A stretch of 16,815 bases of DNA from CAZWMK01 sp964635065 (GTDB lineage: Bacteria; Pseudomonadota; Alphaproteobacteria; Sphingomonadales; Sphingomonadaceae), in NCBI GenBank assembly GCA_964635065.1, contig CAZWMK010000041.1:1-16815 (forward strand), given 5' to 3'. Shown here in pieces: positions 1-6,659 of the stretch. The notes under the pieces are model-generated. The model was given only the letters and a program-made list of their open reading frames with translations, did no database searches and was not told the DNA's origin. The translations under genes were made by a program, and so were the position numbers. Each line of letters begins with the position of its first letter. Within the stretch, counting starts at the first letter, position 1.

Positions 1-550
1 AAATGGCGGTCTTCAGCTTCGGGTCCCAGTTGACCAACCGCTTGTCGCGATAGAGCAGTTTCTGGCGATAGAGTTCGACGAACACCTTGAGGACAGCCTT
101 GTTGAAGCCTTCGTCCATGGTGAAGCGTTCGTTCGCCCAGTCGCACGAGGCGCCAAGTCGGCGCAGCTGGCGGGTAATGGTGCCGCCGCTTTCGGCCTTC
201 CAGTCCCAGACGCGTTCAAGAAACTTGTCGCGGCCAAGATCGGTGCGTTTGATGCCATCCTTGTCGAGCAGGCGTTCGACGACCATTTGCGTCGCAATCC
301 CGGCATGGTCGGTGCCGACGACCCACAGCGCATCGCGGCCGCGCAGGCGGTGATAGCGGATCAGCACGTCCTGCAATGAATTGTCGAGCGCATGGCCGAT
401 GTGCAGGCTGCCGGTGACGTTCGGCGGCGGAATGACGATGGTAAAGGGTTCGGCATCCGGGCGGGCCGGGCGGAACGCGCCGCTTGCTTCCCAATGCGCA
501 TACCATTTGGTTTCAAGTTCGGCGGGGGTGTAGGTTTTTTCGATCGTCAT
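1..550 (-). CDS. valS: Valyl-tRNA synthetase, N-terminal part (runs off left edge)
   Basis: This cytoplasmic class I aminoacyl-tRNA synthetase charges tRNA-Val with valine. Only the first 183 codons are in the window, and the 3' end lies beyond base 1. The protein begins MTIEKTYTPAELETKWYAHW. It carries the class I signature PPPNVTGSLHIGH, with the HIGH ATP-binding motif at residues 50-53, followed by the ALDNSLQD and GTDHAGIATQ segments typical of ValS. The ATG at 548-550 is the natural start because it gives the usual short N-terminus. I see no good Shine-Dalgarno before it. It is the last visible member of a same-strand series with the popZ-like gene, 73 bp upstream, and could be read from that transcript or from a promoter in the gap. 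Identification is firm; only the missing C-terminal part cannot be judged. Confidence 0.96.
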   Translation of the reverse strand, partial: MTIEKTYTPAELETKWYAHWEASGAFRPARPDAEPFTIVIPPPNVTGSLHIGHALDNSLQDVLIRYHRLRGRDALWVVGTDHAGIATQMVVERLLDKDGIKRTDLGRDKFLERVWDWKAESGGTITRQLRRLGASCDWANERFTMDEGFNKAVLKVFVELYRQKLLYRDKRLVNWDPKLKTAI

Positions 551-623
551 AGCGCGCCGCTGATAGCAAGGCACAGGCGCAAAGCCTAGCCGTCAGTGCC
601 GGGAAAAGCGCGTGGACGGGGGC

Positions 624-1118
624 TTATTCCACCTTGCCGGTGATGCGGGCGATTTCTCGCGCCACCATTTTTTCGACGATGTCGGGCAGATTGGCGTCAA
701 GCCATTCCTTCAGCATCGGCTTCAGCATCTCGCGGATCAGGCCTTCGAGCGTGTTTTCCGCGCCTTCGTATCCGCGTATCAGCATCTGAGACAGCTGCGA
801 CAACTGCTGGGTGGCCACGGCAGCGGTGTTGTCCGAGATGATTGCGCCGGGCCTGGCGTCCTTGTCCTGTTGACGCGCCAGTTCGAGATATTCCGACGTC
901 GAGGCGCTGTAAGGCTCGCCTTCCGGGGCCAGTTCATCAAGATCGTTCAGGATGAGGTCCGAAAAATCATCGGCGGGCGCTTGCAACGGGGTGTCGTCCG
1001 GAGACGACGGCTGCATGGCGGCAGCAGGCTGCGTGGCAACATCATCCTCGGAGATGATCCGGCGGATGGACGCCAGTATTTCTTCCATCGATGGTTCGCG
1101 CTGCATCGTTCCCGTCAT
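624..1118 (-). CDS. PopZ/DUF2497-type polar organizing protein
   Basis: The 164-residue protein has the two conserved ends of the DUF2497/PopZ family. One is an N-terminal helix, REPSMEEILASIRRIISEDD, at residues 7-26. The other is a C-terminal helical region, from about residue 120, containing LIREMLKPMLKEWLDANLP and ending MVAREIARITGKVE. Between them lies an acidic, Pro/Ala-rich linker that looks disordered. In Caulobacter, PopZ self-assembles at the cell pole and anchors chromosome-partition and signalling proteins; a similar role here is inferred. The frame is open back to a GTG at 1178. I prefer the ATG at 1118 because family members begin only a few residues before the conserved EPSMEEIL helix; an ATG at 1106 is also possible. 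No clear ribosome-binding site separates the choices. The position between tolC and valS supports the family call. Confidence 0.88.
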   Translation of the reverse strand: MTGTMQREPSMEEILASIRRIISEDDVATQPAAAMQPSSPDDTPLQAPADDFSDLILNDLDELAPEGEPYSASTSEYLELARQQDKDARPGAIISDNTAAVATQQLSQLSQMLIRGYEGAENTLEGLIREMLKPMLKEWLDANLPDIVEKMVAREIARITGKVE

Positions 1119-1199
1119 GAAGTGATTGTGGCGTAATTCTGATAGCTTGTCACTAGAGCCGGTTGATAAACGGTTCACGTCTCATTTGTTTAACAGCGA

Positions 1200-2645
1200 T
1201 CAGGGCGCGGGCGGCCCGGCGACCGGGGCGGTGGGTTGTGTCATCACGCCCGTGGTCGGCGCGACGCCGGTATCCCAGTCGAACCAGCGCTTGCGCGCCG
1301 TGACGGCGTTGTCGGCTGCATTATAAGCCGTCACAGGCAGATCGAGGCGACTGGCTTCGACATCGCCCATGGCCGCAAGTAACGCATAGGCGGCGACATA
1401 CTCGTCGCGTCTGGCACGAATGAGCGACACTTCTGCGTTCAGGGCTTCCTGTTCGGCATTCAGGACATCAAGCACCGTGCGCGTCCCGACCTGATTTTCG
1501 GTACGCACGCCTTCAAGCGCCAGCCGGCTCGAATCGACCGCAGACTGTGCCGCCCGGATCAGCGCCCGTGCGGCTTCGACTTGTTCATAGGCATTTTGCG
1601 TGCGTTCGATTTCTTCGCGCTCGATGACGCTTATACTGGCAAGCGCCTGGCTCTGCCTTGCTTCAGCCTGTCGGATGCGCGCGCCGACCGCGCCACCCTG
1701 ATAGAGCGGTACCGTCAGTTGCAGGCCGACATTTTGCGTATAGTCGATGCCGCTGGTGCGCAGGCCTGCTGTGCCGTTCGCCGTACCACGGAAATTGGTG
1801 TAGCCGACACTGGCCGTCGCATCGAGCGCAGGCAGGCGCGCGCCCTTGGCGGCCGCGATATCGGTGCGCGCGGCCTTTTCCTCAAGACGTGCCATGCGGA
1901 TGACGGGACTGTTGGCAAGCGCACGGTCGAGCGCCTGGGCGGCCGTGCCGGGCAGGACCGGCAGCGGCGGTAGCGGTTCCAGCGTGCCAGGCATGCGCCC
2001 GACAACGCGGCGATAGGCTTCGCGGCTGGCCGTCAGTCGGGCGCGTGCGGCAATGCTGCTGCTCATGGCCGTGGCAAGCCGCGCCTCGCTTTGCGCCACG
2101 TCGGTCCTGGTCAGATCGCCAACCGCAAAGCGGTCGCGACTGGCGCGCAGCTGCTCTTCAAGAACGCGGACCTGAAGCCGGGTCAGTTCGACTTCGGCCT
2201 GATCGCGCTGCACGTCGAGGTATGCGGCCACGACGGCAAGGAGGATGCGGTTTTCCGTGGCGCGCAGCGATTCCAGCCCGGCATCGACACGGATATCAGC
2301 GGAACGGATGGCGTTTTTGGTCTGCCCGCCACGATAGAGCGATTGCCGCACGCCAATGTTGCTGGTGACGAGACGGCTGCGGTCGCCGAATTCACCGGGG
2401 TTGGGAAATTCCTGATTGACCGCGCTGGTCGAGCTCAGGGTCGGGCGGCTGGCGGCCACTGCCTCGGCGGCGCGTTCGTCGGTGACCATCTGGCCCGCCC
2501 GCGCCGCAGCCAGTTCGGGGTTGCTTTCATAGGCGGCGGCAAGCGCGTCCTTCAGCGATTCCGCATGGGCAAGAGAGGCTGGCAGCAGCGCGGCACAGAG
2601 CAAAAGACCGGCGCGAAACATGGGCCGGTTCATCCTGATCTTCAT
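1200..2645 (-). CDS. tolC: TolC family outer-membrane efflux/secretion channel
   Basis: This is a TolC-type outer-membrane factor that forms the exit duct for RND efflux pumps or type I secretion. From the ATG at 2645 it has 481 residues, the usual family size. It starts with a basic, hydrophobic signal peptide ending PASLAHA before the mature start ESLKDALAAAYESNPEL, which is the typical first helix of the family. Two OEP repeats follow. The second contains YTQNVGLQLTVPLYQGGAVGAR, shown here split at the family's conserved 'PLYQGG' core, and VGTRTVLDVLNAEQEAL. The first repeat has the matching SLYRGGQT and VGDLTRTDVAQSEARL. A GTG at 2654 is in frame, but AAAGG lies about 10 nt before the ATG and only 1 nt before the GTG, so ATG is preferred. 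The upstream pcm-like gene ends at 2664, so the two are almost certainly co-transcribed. Confidence 0.94.
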   Translation of the reverse strand: MKIRMNRPMFRAGLLLCAALLPASLAHAESLKDALAAAYESNPELAAARAGQMVTDERAAEAVAASRPTLSSTSAVNQEFPNPGEFGDRSRLVTSNIGVRQSLYRGGQTKNAIRSADIRVDAGLESLRATENRILLAVVAAYLDVQRDQAEVELTRLQVRVLEEQLRASRDRFAVGDLTRTDVAQSEARLATAMSSSIAARARLTASREAYRRVVGRMPGTLEPLPPLPVLPGTAAQALDRALANSPVIRMARLEEKAARTDIAAAKGARLPALDATASVGYTNFRGTANGTAGLRTSGIDYTQNVGLQLTVPLYQGGAVGARIRQAEARQSQALASISVIEREEIERTQNAYEQVEAARALIRAAQSAVDSSRLALEGVRTENQVGTRTVLDVLNAEQEALNAEVSLIRARRDEYVAAYALLAAMGDVEASRLDLPVTAYNAADNAVTARKRWFDWDTGVAPTTGVMTQPTAPVAGPPAP

Positions 2646-2663
2646 GCCGCGCACACCTTTCGC

Positions 2664-3326
2664 TCAGAAACTGAAGCCCCTGACGCGCTGAAAGCCCGGC
2701 AGGACAGGAACCGGAAGGTCGGCAAAGGCGGCAAAACCCGCCACGCCTGCCACGACGCGCCCGATCGAGAGCTGGCTGACACCCGCCGCATTGACGATCG
2801 CTGCGGCGATGCGGCCACCCTCTTTCACCTGATCGATGAGCGCCTGCGGCAAGTGATCCACCGCGCCTTCGATCAGCAGCAGGTCGTAAGGCGCGCCTGT
2901 CGGCGCACCTGCCGTCAGCGGACCTTCCAGAACCGTCACGCCTTCTACGCCGAGCGCCGCGAGATTCCCCCGCACAGTTTCGGCCAGCGCAGCATTTTCC
3001 TCGACAGCCGTGACGGTGGCGCCAAGTGCAGCAAGGACTGCGGCAGCATAGCCCGTAGCGGCCCCCACAAGCAGCACCCGTTCGCCCGGCTGCACGAGTG
3101 CTTCGGTCAGAAGGCGGCCCAGGAGCATCGGCTTCATGACCACCCGGCCATCGCCCAGCGCAATGTCTTCATCGAGATAGGCAAGCCGCGCCCAAGCCTG
3201 CGGCACAAAGCGTTCGCGCGGCACCTGGCGCAGCGCCTCGACAACAGCAGGCACATTGACGCCGACCGTGCGGAGCTGGCTGTCAACCATGGCGGCGCGC
3301 ATTGTTTCGAAACTCGGGCTGTTCAC
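2664..3326 (-). CDS. pcm: Protein-L-isoaspartate O-methyltransferase-like protein
   Basis: This 220-residue protein belongs to the PIMT family of SAM-dependent methyltransferases, which repair isoaspartyl residues in aged proteins. Visible family segments are an N-terminal MRAAMVDSQLRT, then VPRERFVP, YLDEDIALGDGRV, a SAM-binding loop VLLVGAATGYAAAVLAALG at about residues 83-101, and LLLIEGAVDHLPQALIDQVKEGGRI. Two positions differ from classical PIMTs. The usual QTISQP substrate-site motif is replaced by VVMKPML, and the usual GTGSGY is GAATGY. It is therefore safest to call it PIMT-like, as in many alphaproteobacterial paralogues beside tolC. The start is a GTG at 3326, with AGGA about 10 nt upstream; an in-frame ATG at residue 9 lacks a ribosome site. 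It heads the run pcm-tolC-popZ-like-valS. Confidence 0.9.
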   Translation of the reverse strand: MNSPSFETMRAAMVDSQLRTVGVNVPAVVEALRQVPRERFVPQAWARLAYLDEDIALGDGRVVMKPMLLGRLLTEALVQPGERVLLVGAATGYAAAVLAALGATVTAVEENAALAETVRGNLAALGVEGVTVLEGPLTAGAPTGAPYDLLLIEGAVDHLPQALIDQVKEGGRIAAAIVNAAGVSQLSIGRVVAGVAGFAAFADLPVPVLPGFQRVRGFSF

Positions 3327-3658
3327 GGGCAGATCATCCTATGCAGCAGATAGCGGGCAAGCGATGCCTTAGCACCGGCAACGCGAAACGGACAGGCTTT
3401 AGCTTGCAGCCGCGCGCGCGCCAAGCGGCATTGCGCGGTGACAGGAACGCAAGGGGCATGCCGCAGGCCGGACCTATGTGAAAAGTGGGGATAGAGTAAC
3501 CGTCAAGCAGAACAGCATGAACGTTCTATCCTGCGTCGGCCAACTCTGCTCCTTTTCAGCTCTTCGGCCGATCAGGAGAAAAATATCTGAAAAATAATCC
3601 TCAATCTTGCGGTTGGTGGCGAAATGGGGATGCTGTTCCGGTTCATACAGGAGGGATT
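3327..3658. other. Intergenic region between pcm-like gene and lipoprotein gene
   Basis: These 332 bases separate two divergent genes and should hold promoters in both directions. I see no open frame with coding character; the best short frame, from GTG near 3478, has about 40 codons and no ribosome site. The pcm-proximal half is GC-rich with a CG-alternating run near 3411-3421. The half before the lipoprotein gene turns AT-rich from about 3575 on (AAAAATATCTGAAAAATAATCC at 3579-3600, quoted as two overlapping AT blocks). GAACGTTC and GGCATGCC are perfect 8-bp palindromes. I could not find a convincing -35/-10 pair. Confidence 0.5.
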
Positions 3659-4321
3659 ATGAGGCACCTGAGTTTTTTGGCCGTCATAGCGCTGGCTGCC
3701 TGTGGCAGCGATAATACTCCGCACGGTGATGAGGCGGCGATTGAGGCTGAGGCTACTGCGGGTTCCGTCTCGTCGTCCTCATCTAGTTCAAAAAAAGCGA
3801 TCGGTAACGGCCCCTTTGGCATTGAAATGGGTACGCCGATCAAGACGCTTGGAGTTCAAAGCGAAATCGAGCCGGGCTTTACGCTTCTGTCCTCAGTTCC
3901 AAAGCCCAGTTCCGAGTTCGAGAGCTATTTTGTCATAGGCTATGAGACGACTGGCGTATGTAAAGTCATCGCGAAAAGTCGGGATTTCGAGTCGGACTCA
4001 TATGGTAACCACGTCAAAGCCTATTTGGACAACGTCGCTGAACTGTTGTCCGCAAAATATGGGCCTGGGAAGAAAACGGATAAATGCTTCAACAAATGTG
4101 ACTCACCTTATTTTCAGATGAGGCTAGAGTCCAGGGGGCAGTTCTACTACTATGATTGGGAAAACCAGACGCCAGCCATGCAGGCGGCAAAGATTAAAAG
4201 TATTGAACTGTCTGCGATGGCTGCCGAGTACAATGGCACAAGCGCACGTGTTCTTTACGTTTTCGATAACGAAATGGCATGTGATGCAGCCGAGAAAAGT
4301 CTGAAATCATCCAGTCTCTAA
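3659..4321 (+). CDS. Putative lipoprotein of unknown function
   Basis: I do not recognise this 220-residue protein. It begins with a short signal sequence and a clear lipobox LAAC, with Cys15 as the expected lipidation site, so it should be a membrane-anchored periplasmic lipoprotein. A low-complexity linker follows, including seven consecutive serines and two lysines around residues 37-47, before a folded domain. That domain contains YFVIGYETTGVCKVIAKSRDF (Cys101), then NVAELLSAKYGPGKK, a Cys143-x3-Cys147 pair, an aromatic FYYYDWENQ stretch, and Cys208. The cysteines could form disulfides in the periplasm. The start is secure because AGGAGGG sits 5-6 nt upstream of the ATG. The codon use is more AT-rich than its neighbours; for example, 3901-3960 has 29 G/C of 60. 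A small membrane-protein gene follows within 30 bp, so the two are probably one transcript. Confidence 0.8.
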   Translation: MRHLSFLAVIALAACGSDNTPHGDEAAIEAEATAGSVSSSSSSSKKAIGNGPFGIEMGTPIKTLGVQSEIEPGFTLLSSVPKPSSEFESYFVIGYETTGVCKVIAKSRDFESDSYGNHVKAYLDNVAELLSAKYGPGKKTDKCFNKCDSPYFQMRLESRGQFYYYDWENQTPAMQAAKIKSIELSAMAAEYNGTSARVLYVFDNEMACDAAEKSLKSSSL

Positions 4322-4347
4322 ACCGGTTGCAAGTAAAAGGGTGGACT

Positions 4348-4602
4348 ATGGACTGGATCATCAATCTCTTTCGCGGATTGTTGAATTTCGTGATGTTGGC
4401 CTTTTGCCTGCTGGGCGCGATTGTGCTGATGGCTGCATTGTCTGGTAATATGCCACAGGGGCAGGGCGTGTTCGCCGTGCTGCTAGCTGTGGTGATTGTT
4501 GTCTTGGGTGCGGCAGTCGTTGGCGTGGGCGCGACGCTCGTCGGGATTTATGACCGACTCGGCGAGCTGGTCGCGGGTGGGCAAAAGGACAAAGCCGGTT
4601 GA
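4348..4602 (+). CDS. Small two-helix inner-membrane protein
   Basis: This 84-residue protein of unknown function has two hydrophobic stretches. One is around residues 9-32 (LLNFVMLAFCLLGAIVLMAAL), and the other, around 42-68, is rich in Val/Ala/Gly (VLLAVVIVVLGAAVVGVGATLVG). Between them is a short polar Gly/Gln turn, and the tail is charged (GGQKDKAG). It is most likely an integral inner-membrane protein. The open frame extends to a TTG at 4327, but the ATG at 4348 is preferred because AAGGGTGG lies a few bases upstream. It begins 26 bp after the lipoprotein stop, suggesting co-transcription and perhaps a joint envelope role. Such short hydrophobic proteins are hard to assign, and no family name is offered. 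Confidence 0.7.
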   Translation: MDWIINLFRGLLNFVMLAFCLLGAIVLMAALSGNMPQGQGVFAVLLAVVIVVLGAAVVGVGATLVGIYDRLGELVAGGQKDKAG

Positions 4603-4636
4603 GGGCCAAATGCTGTTTCGGGCAACGGTGTGACGC

Positions 4637-4789
4637 CTAAAACAAGAAAAGCTGGCGAGGATCGCCGTATTTTCCGGTTTTCACTTCGGACACGCGACCC
4701 TAGTTGATGCCCAGATCGGCCGCGATGTCATGCTGGTAATGGCCCTCGCGCAGGCGCCGCCATGCTTCCCAGTATATGTCCGAGTTCAT
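4637..4789 (-). pseudogene. Small helix-turn-helix protein interrupted by an in-frame TAG
   Basis: Read on the minus strand from the ATG at 4789, the frame gives MNSDIYWEAWRRLREGHYQ then HDIAADLGIN, a TAG at 4702-4700, and continues GRVSEVKTGKYGDPRQLFLF to a TAG at 4639-4637. The two halves join into one typical short HTH: helix, 'YQHDIAADLGIN', then a recognition helix. The stop stands exactly where small HTH relatives carry Gln in 'NQGRVSE', so a single CAG-to-TAG change would explain it. The frame also stays open about 41 codons upstream of the ATG, to a TAA at 4915-4913, without a good start except a GTG at 4819. The intact function would be DNA binding, perhaps as a repressor. A sequencing error, or amber readthrough, cannot be excluded. 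Confidence 0.6.
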
Positions 4790-4967
4790 TGGTGCGCGCT
4801 CACTTTTATTGGTAAGCACGTCACGATCATTGATCCCAAAAGGTCTTATCTTTGCGCGTGAAAAATATTTTTTAGTATCCGCCTGTCTCCACCATTGGCA
4901 CAGGTTGCAGTGTTAATTGCGTGAGGGGATGTGAAGGGGAGATGAATATTTAAATTTGCAAATATCC

Positions 4968-4984
4968 AGAGGTTTCATTCCTCT
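4968..4984 (-). terminator. Possible tRNA-Ala terminator hairpin
   Basis: On the minus strand, 12 nt after the tRNA CCA end, AGAGG-AATGAAA-CCTCT can form a 5-bp hairpin followed by GGATATTTG. The stem is short and the T run poor, so the call is weak. It sits in the expected place for ending the tRNA transcript. Confidence 0.3.
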
Positions 4985-4996
4985 AAATAGGCCGCG

Positions 4997-5072
4997 TGGT
5001 GGAGCTGAGGGGAATCGAACCCCTGACCTCTGCAGTGCGATTGCAGCGCTCTCCCATCTGAGCTACAGCCCC
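4997..5072 (-). tRNA. tRNA-Ala (anticodon CGC), CCA encoded
   Basis: The minus strand reads as a complete 76-nt cloverleaf. The acceptor strand GGGGCTG (5072-5066) pairs with CAGCTCC and contains the G3:U70 wobble that identifies alanine tRNAs. The D arm is GCTC/GAGC. The anticodon stem CTGCA/TGCAG encloses loop ATCGCAC, giving anticodon CGC (reads GCG). The T arm is AGGGG/CCCCT with TTCGATT. The discriminator A73 and an encoded CCA end the gene at 4997. GCG is a common alanine codon in this GC-rich window, consistent with a dedicated CGC isoacceptor. The gene lies at the border of the AT-rich islet, the kind of position where islands often integrate. I found no duplicated 3' tRNA end in the islet. 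Confidence 0.95.
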
Positions 5073-5091
5073 ACGGTCGGCGAACAGCGTT

Positions 5092-5120
5092 GTCATAAAA
5101 GGGTGCGCGGCCATGCGCAA
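5092..5120 (-). promoter_or_regulatory. Probable promoter of tRNA-Ala
   Basis: On the minus strand, TTGCGC (5120-5115) and TATGAC (5097-5092) are separated by 17 bp and lie about 20 nt before the mature tRNA 5' end, which is good geometry for a sigma70-type promoter. Matches to TTGACA and TATAAT are 3/6 and 4/6, so this is inferred from position as much as sequence. It suggests the tRNA is transcribed independently of the chorismate mutase gene upstream. Confidence 0.45.
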
Positions 5121-5193
5121 TAGCATTTTGCGAGGGCGCCCAGCCGGTCTGTCGCTGAAAACGCCCGCCTAGGGTCACACTCTCCAGGGCGAA

Positions 5194-5511
5194 TCAGTCG
5201 CTGCTCGCTGCGATGTCGTTTCCGGTCCGCGCCACTTGTGCCTGACGGGCATGATGGCGGATCACCTCGTCGATGATGAAGCGCAGGAATTTTTCCGAAA
5301 ATTCGGGGTCGAGGTTGGCGCTCTTGGCCAGCGCCCGCAGGCGTTCGATCTGGCGGGCTTCGCGTCCCGGATCCGCGGGCGGCAGGCCCGATGTCGCCTT
5401 GTGCGCGCCGACTTTCTGGGTGATTTTGAAGCGTTCGGCGAGCATGAACACAAGGGCTGCATCGATGTTGTCGATGCTTTCGCGGTATCCTTTCAGGATG
5501 TCGTCGTTCAC
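5194..5511 (-). CDS. Chorismate mutase, AroQ class
   Basis: This 105-residue all-helical AroQ-type enzyme converts chorismate to prephenate, the first step towards phenylalanine and tyrosine. Residues line up with the E. coli chorismate mutase active site with a one-residue offset: Arg10, Arg27, Lys38, Asp47, Arg50 and Glu51 match Arg11, Arg28, Lys39, Asp48, Arg51 and Glu52. Around the position of E. coli Gln88 there is His-His instead (IIDEVIRHH), a form I recall in other alphaproteobacterial members. The start is GTG at 5511, with GAGGGGG about 7 nt upstream, which settles it. It is a free-standing enzyme without a fused dehydratase or dehydrogenase domain. It diverges from the polyprenyl synthase gene with 111 bp between them, and the tRNA-Ala gene lies downstream on the same strand. 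Confidence 0.93.
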   Translation of the reverse strand: MNDDILKGYRESIDNIDAALVFMLAERFKITQKVGAHKATSGLPPADPGREARQIERLRALAKSANLDPEFSEKFLRFIIDEVIRHHARQAQVARTGNDIAASSD

Positions 5512-5572
5512 GCCCGGTCCCCCTCTTCAAGCCGATATGCTGCGTCTTCTTTTCGCGGCGAATTGATGCATG

Positions 5573-5590
5573 TGCAAGCTTGGGCTTGCA
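5573..5590. promoter_or_regulatory. Perfect inverted repeat in the divergent aroQ/ispB region
   Basis: TGCAAGC-TTGG-GCTTGCA is a perfect 7-bp inverted repeat with a 4-nt spacer, midway between the divergent chorismate mutase and polyprenyl synthase starts. Its right arm overlaps a candidate -35 (TTGCAT, 5586-5591) for the plus-strand gene; the matching -10 candidate is TATGGT at 5608-5613, 16 bp on. It could be an operator or simply a hairpin. Confidence 0.35.
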
Positions 5591-5622
5591 TGGCGGCACG
5601 CCGTGCCTATGGTGCCCCCGAA

Positions 5623-6639
5623 ATGACTGCAACCGTCCATCCCATCCGCGGCGCCAAGCCCCAGCCGTCGCTCGATCCGCTTATGGCGCTTGTTGCGCCT
5701 GAAATGAATCAGGTCAATGCGATCATCCTTGACCGCATGCAAAGCCCGGTTGCGGTGATCCCCGCTCTCGCCGGGCATCTCATTGCGGGCGGGGGCAAGC
5801 GGATGCGTCCGATGCTGACCCTGGCCGGTGCGCGCCTGCTGGAATATTCAGGCAACCGTCATCACAAGCTGTCGGCTGCCGTCGAATTCATTCACACCGC
5901 GACGCTGTTGCATGACGATGTCGTCGATGGATCGGGCCTGCGACGCGGCAAGAAGGCTGCGAACCTGATCTGGGGCAATCAGGCGACGGTTCTTGTCGGC
6001 GACTTCCTGTTCTCGCGCAGCTTCGAGCTGATGGTCGAGGACGGTTCGTTACGCGTTCTGAAAATCCTGAGTTCGGCTTCAGCCGTGATTGCAGCGGGCG
6101 AGGTCGATCAGTTGCAGGCCGTGCGCCAGGTCGAAATCAGCGAAGAGCGCTATCTCGACATCATCACATCGAAGACTGCGGTGCTGTTCGCCGCAGCCAG
6201 CCAGATTGCCGCGGTTGTCGCCGAACGTGACGCCGAAACCGAATCGGCGCTGGAATGTTTCGGGCGCAACCTCGGCATTGCTTTTCAGTTGGTCGACGAC
6301 GCCATTGATTATGCATCCGATGCCGCGACCATGGGCAAGGGGCAGGGCGACGACTTCCGCGAGGGCAAGGTGACGCTGCCTGTCATTCTGGCCTTTCGTC
6401 GTGGAGACGAGGCGGCACGCAGTTTCTGGAAGCGCGCGATCGGCGAAGGGCAGGCCGACGATGCCAGCTTTGCCGAAGCCATGGCCCATCTGCACGCCAC
6501 TAATGCCATCGAGGACACGCTGGCGCGCGCCCGTCATTATGGCGAACGCGCCAAGGATGCGCTGGCGGCCTTCCCGAACAGTGCGGCCAAGGCCGCGATG
6601 CTGGAAGCGGTCGATTTTGCCATCGCGCGGGCCTACTGA
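5623..6639 (+). CDS. ispB: Long-chain polyprenyl diphosphate synthase (IspB-like, quinone side chain)
   Basis: This 338-residue trans-prenyltransferase adds isopentenyl diphosphate units to build the C40-C50 tail of ubiquinone. It has GGGKRMRP at residues 56-63 for IPP binding, the first aspartate-rich motif DDVVD at 98-102 in the context FIHTATLLHDDVVDGS, and the second DDAID at 225-229 within FQLVDDAIDY, followed by KGQGDDFREGKVTLP. Length and motifs fit octa/decaprenyl synthases rather than short-chain farnesyl or geranylgeranyl synthases. The frame is open a further 129 codons upstream, but that part overlaps the chorismate mutase gene antisense and is not credible. ATG 5623 gives the normal family N-terminus. 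No Shine-Dalgarno is visible there, and a candidate -10 lies only about 10 nt upstream, so a leaderless mRNA is possible. hrpB follows 20 bp later. Confidence 0.94.
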   Translation: MTATVHPIRGAKPQPSLDPLMALVAPEMNQVNAIILDRMQSPVAVIPALAGHLIAGGGKRMRPMLTLAGARLLEYSGNRHHKLSAAVEFIHTATLLHDDVVDGSGLRRGKKAANLIWGNQATVLVGDFLFSRSFELMVEDGSLRVLKILSSASAVIAAGEVDQLQAVRQVEISEERYLDIITSKTAVLFAAASQIAAVVAERDAETESALECFGRNLGIAFQLVDDAIDYASDAATMGKGQGDDFREGKVTLPVILAFRRGDEAARSFWKRAIGEGQADDASFAEAMAHLHATNAIEDTLARARHYGERAKDALAAFPNSAAKAAMLEAVDFAIARAY

Positions 6640-6659
6640 CCCCTGCTTTCGGGGCTGAC

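Noticed and set aside
2091..3353. A 420-codon plus-strand open frame opposite tolC and pcm
   Set aside because: It lies antisense to two genes with clear family matches and its translation has no recognisable domain. Long antisense frames are common at this GC content.
3578..4868. GAAAAATAT at both ends of the AT-rich islet as an attachment-site pair
   Set aside because: It is nine bases of low complexity, not at the tRNA end, with no integrase gene. This is expected by chance in AT-rich DNA.
4943..4966. AT-rich dyad ATATTT/AAATAT and the palindrome ATTTGCAAAT near the tRNA
   Set aside because: It is short and AT-only or nearly so. It could be a binding site, but nothing else supports it.
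5236..5622. N-terminal extension of the polyprenyl synthase
   Set aside because: It overlaps the chorismate mutase gene antisense, and family members start close to the ATG at 5623.
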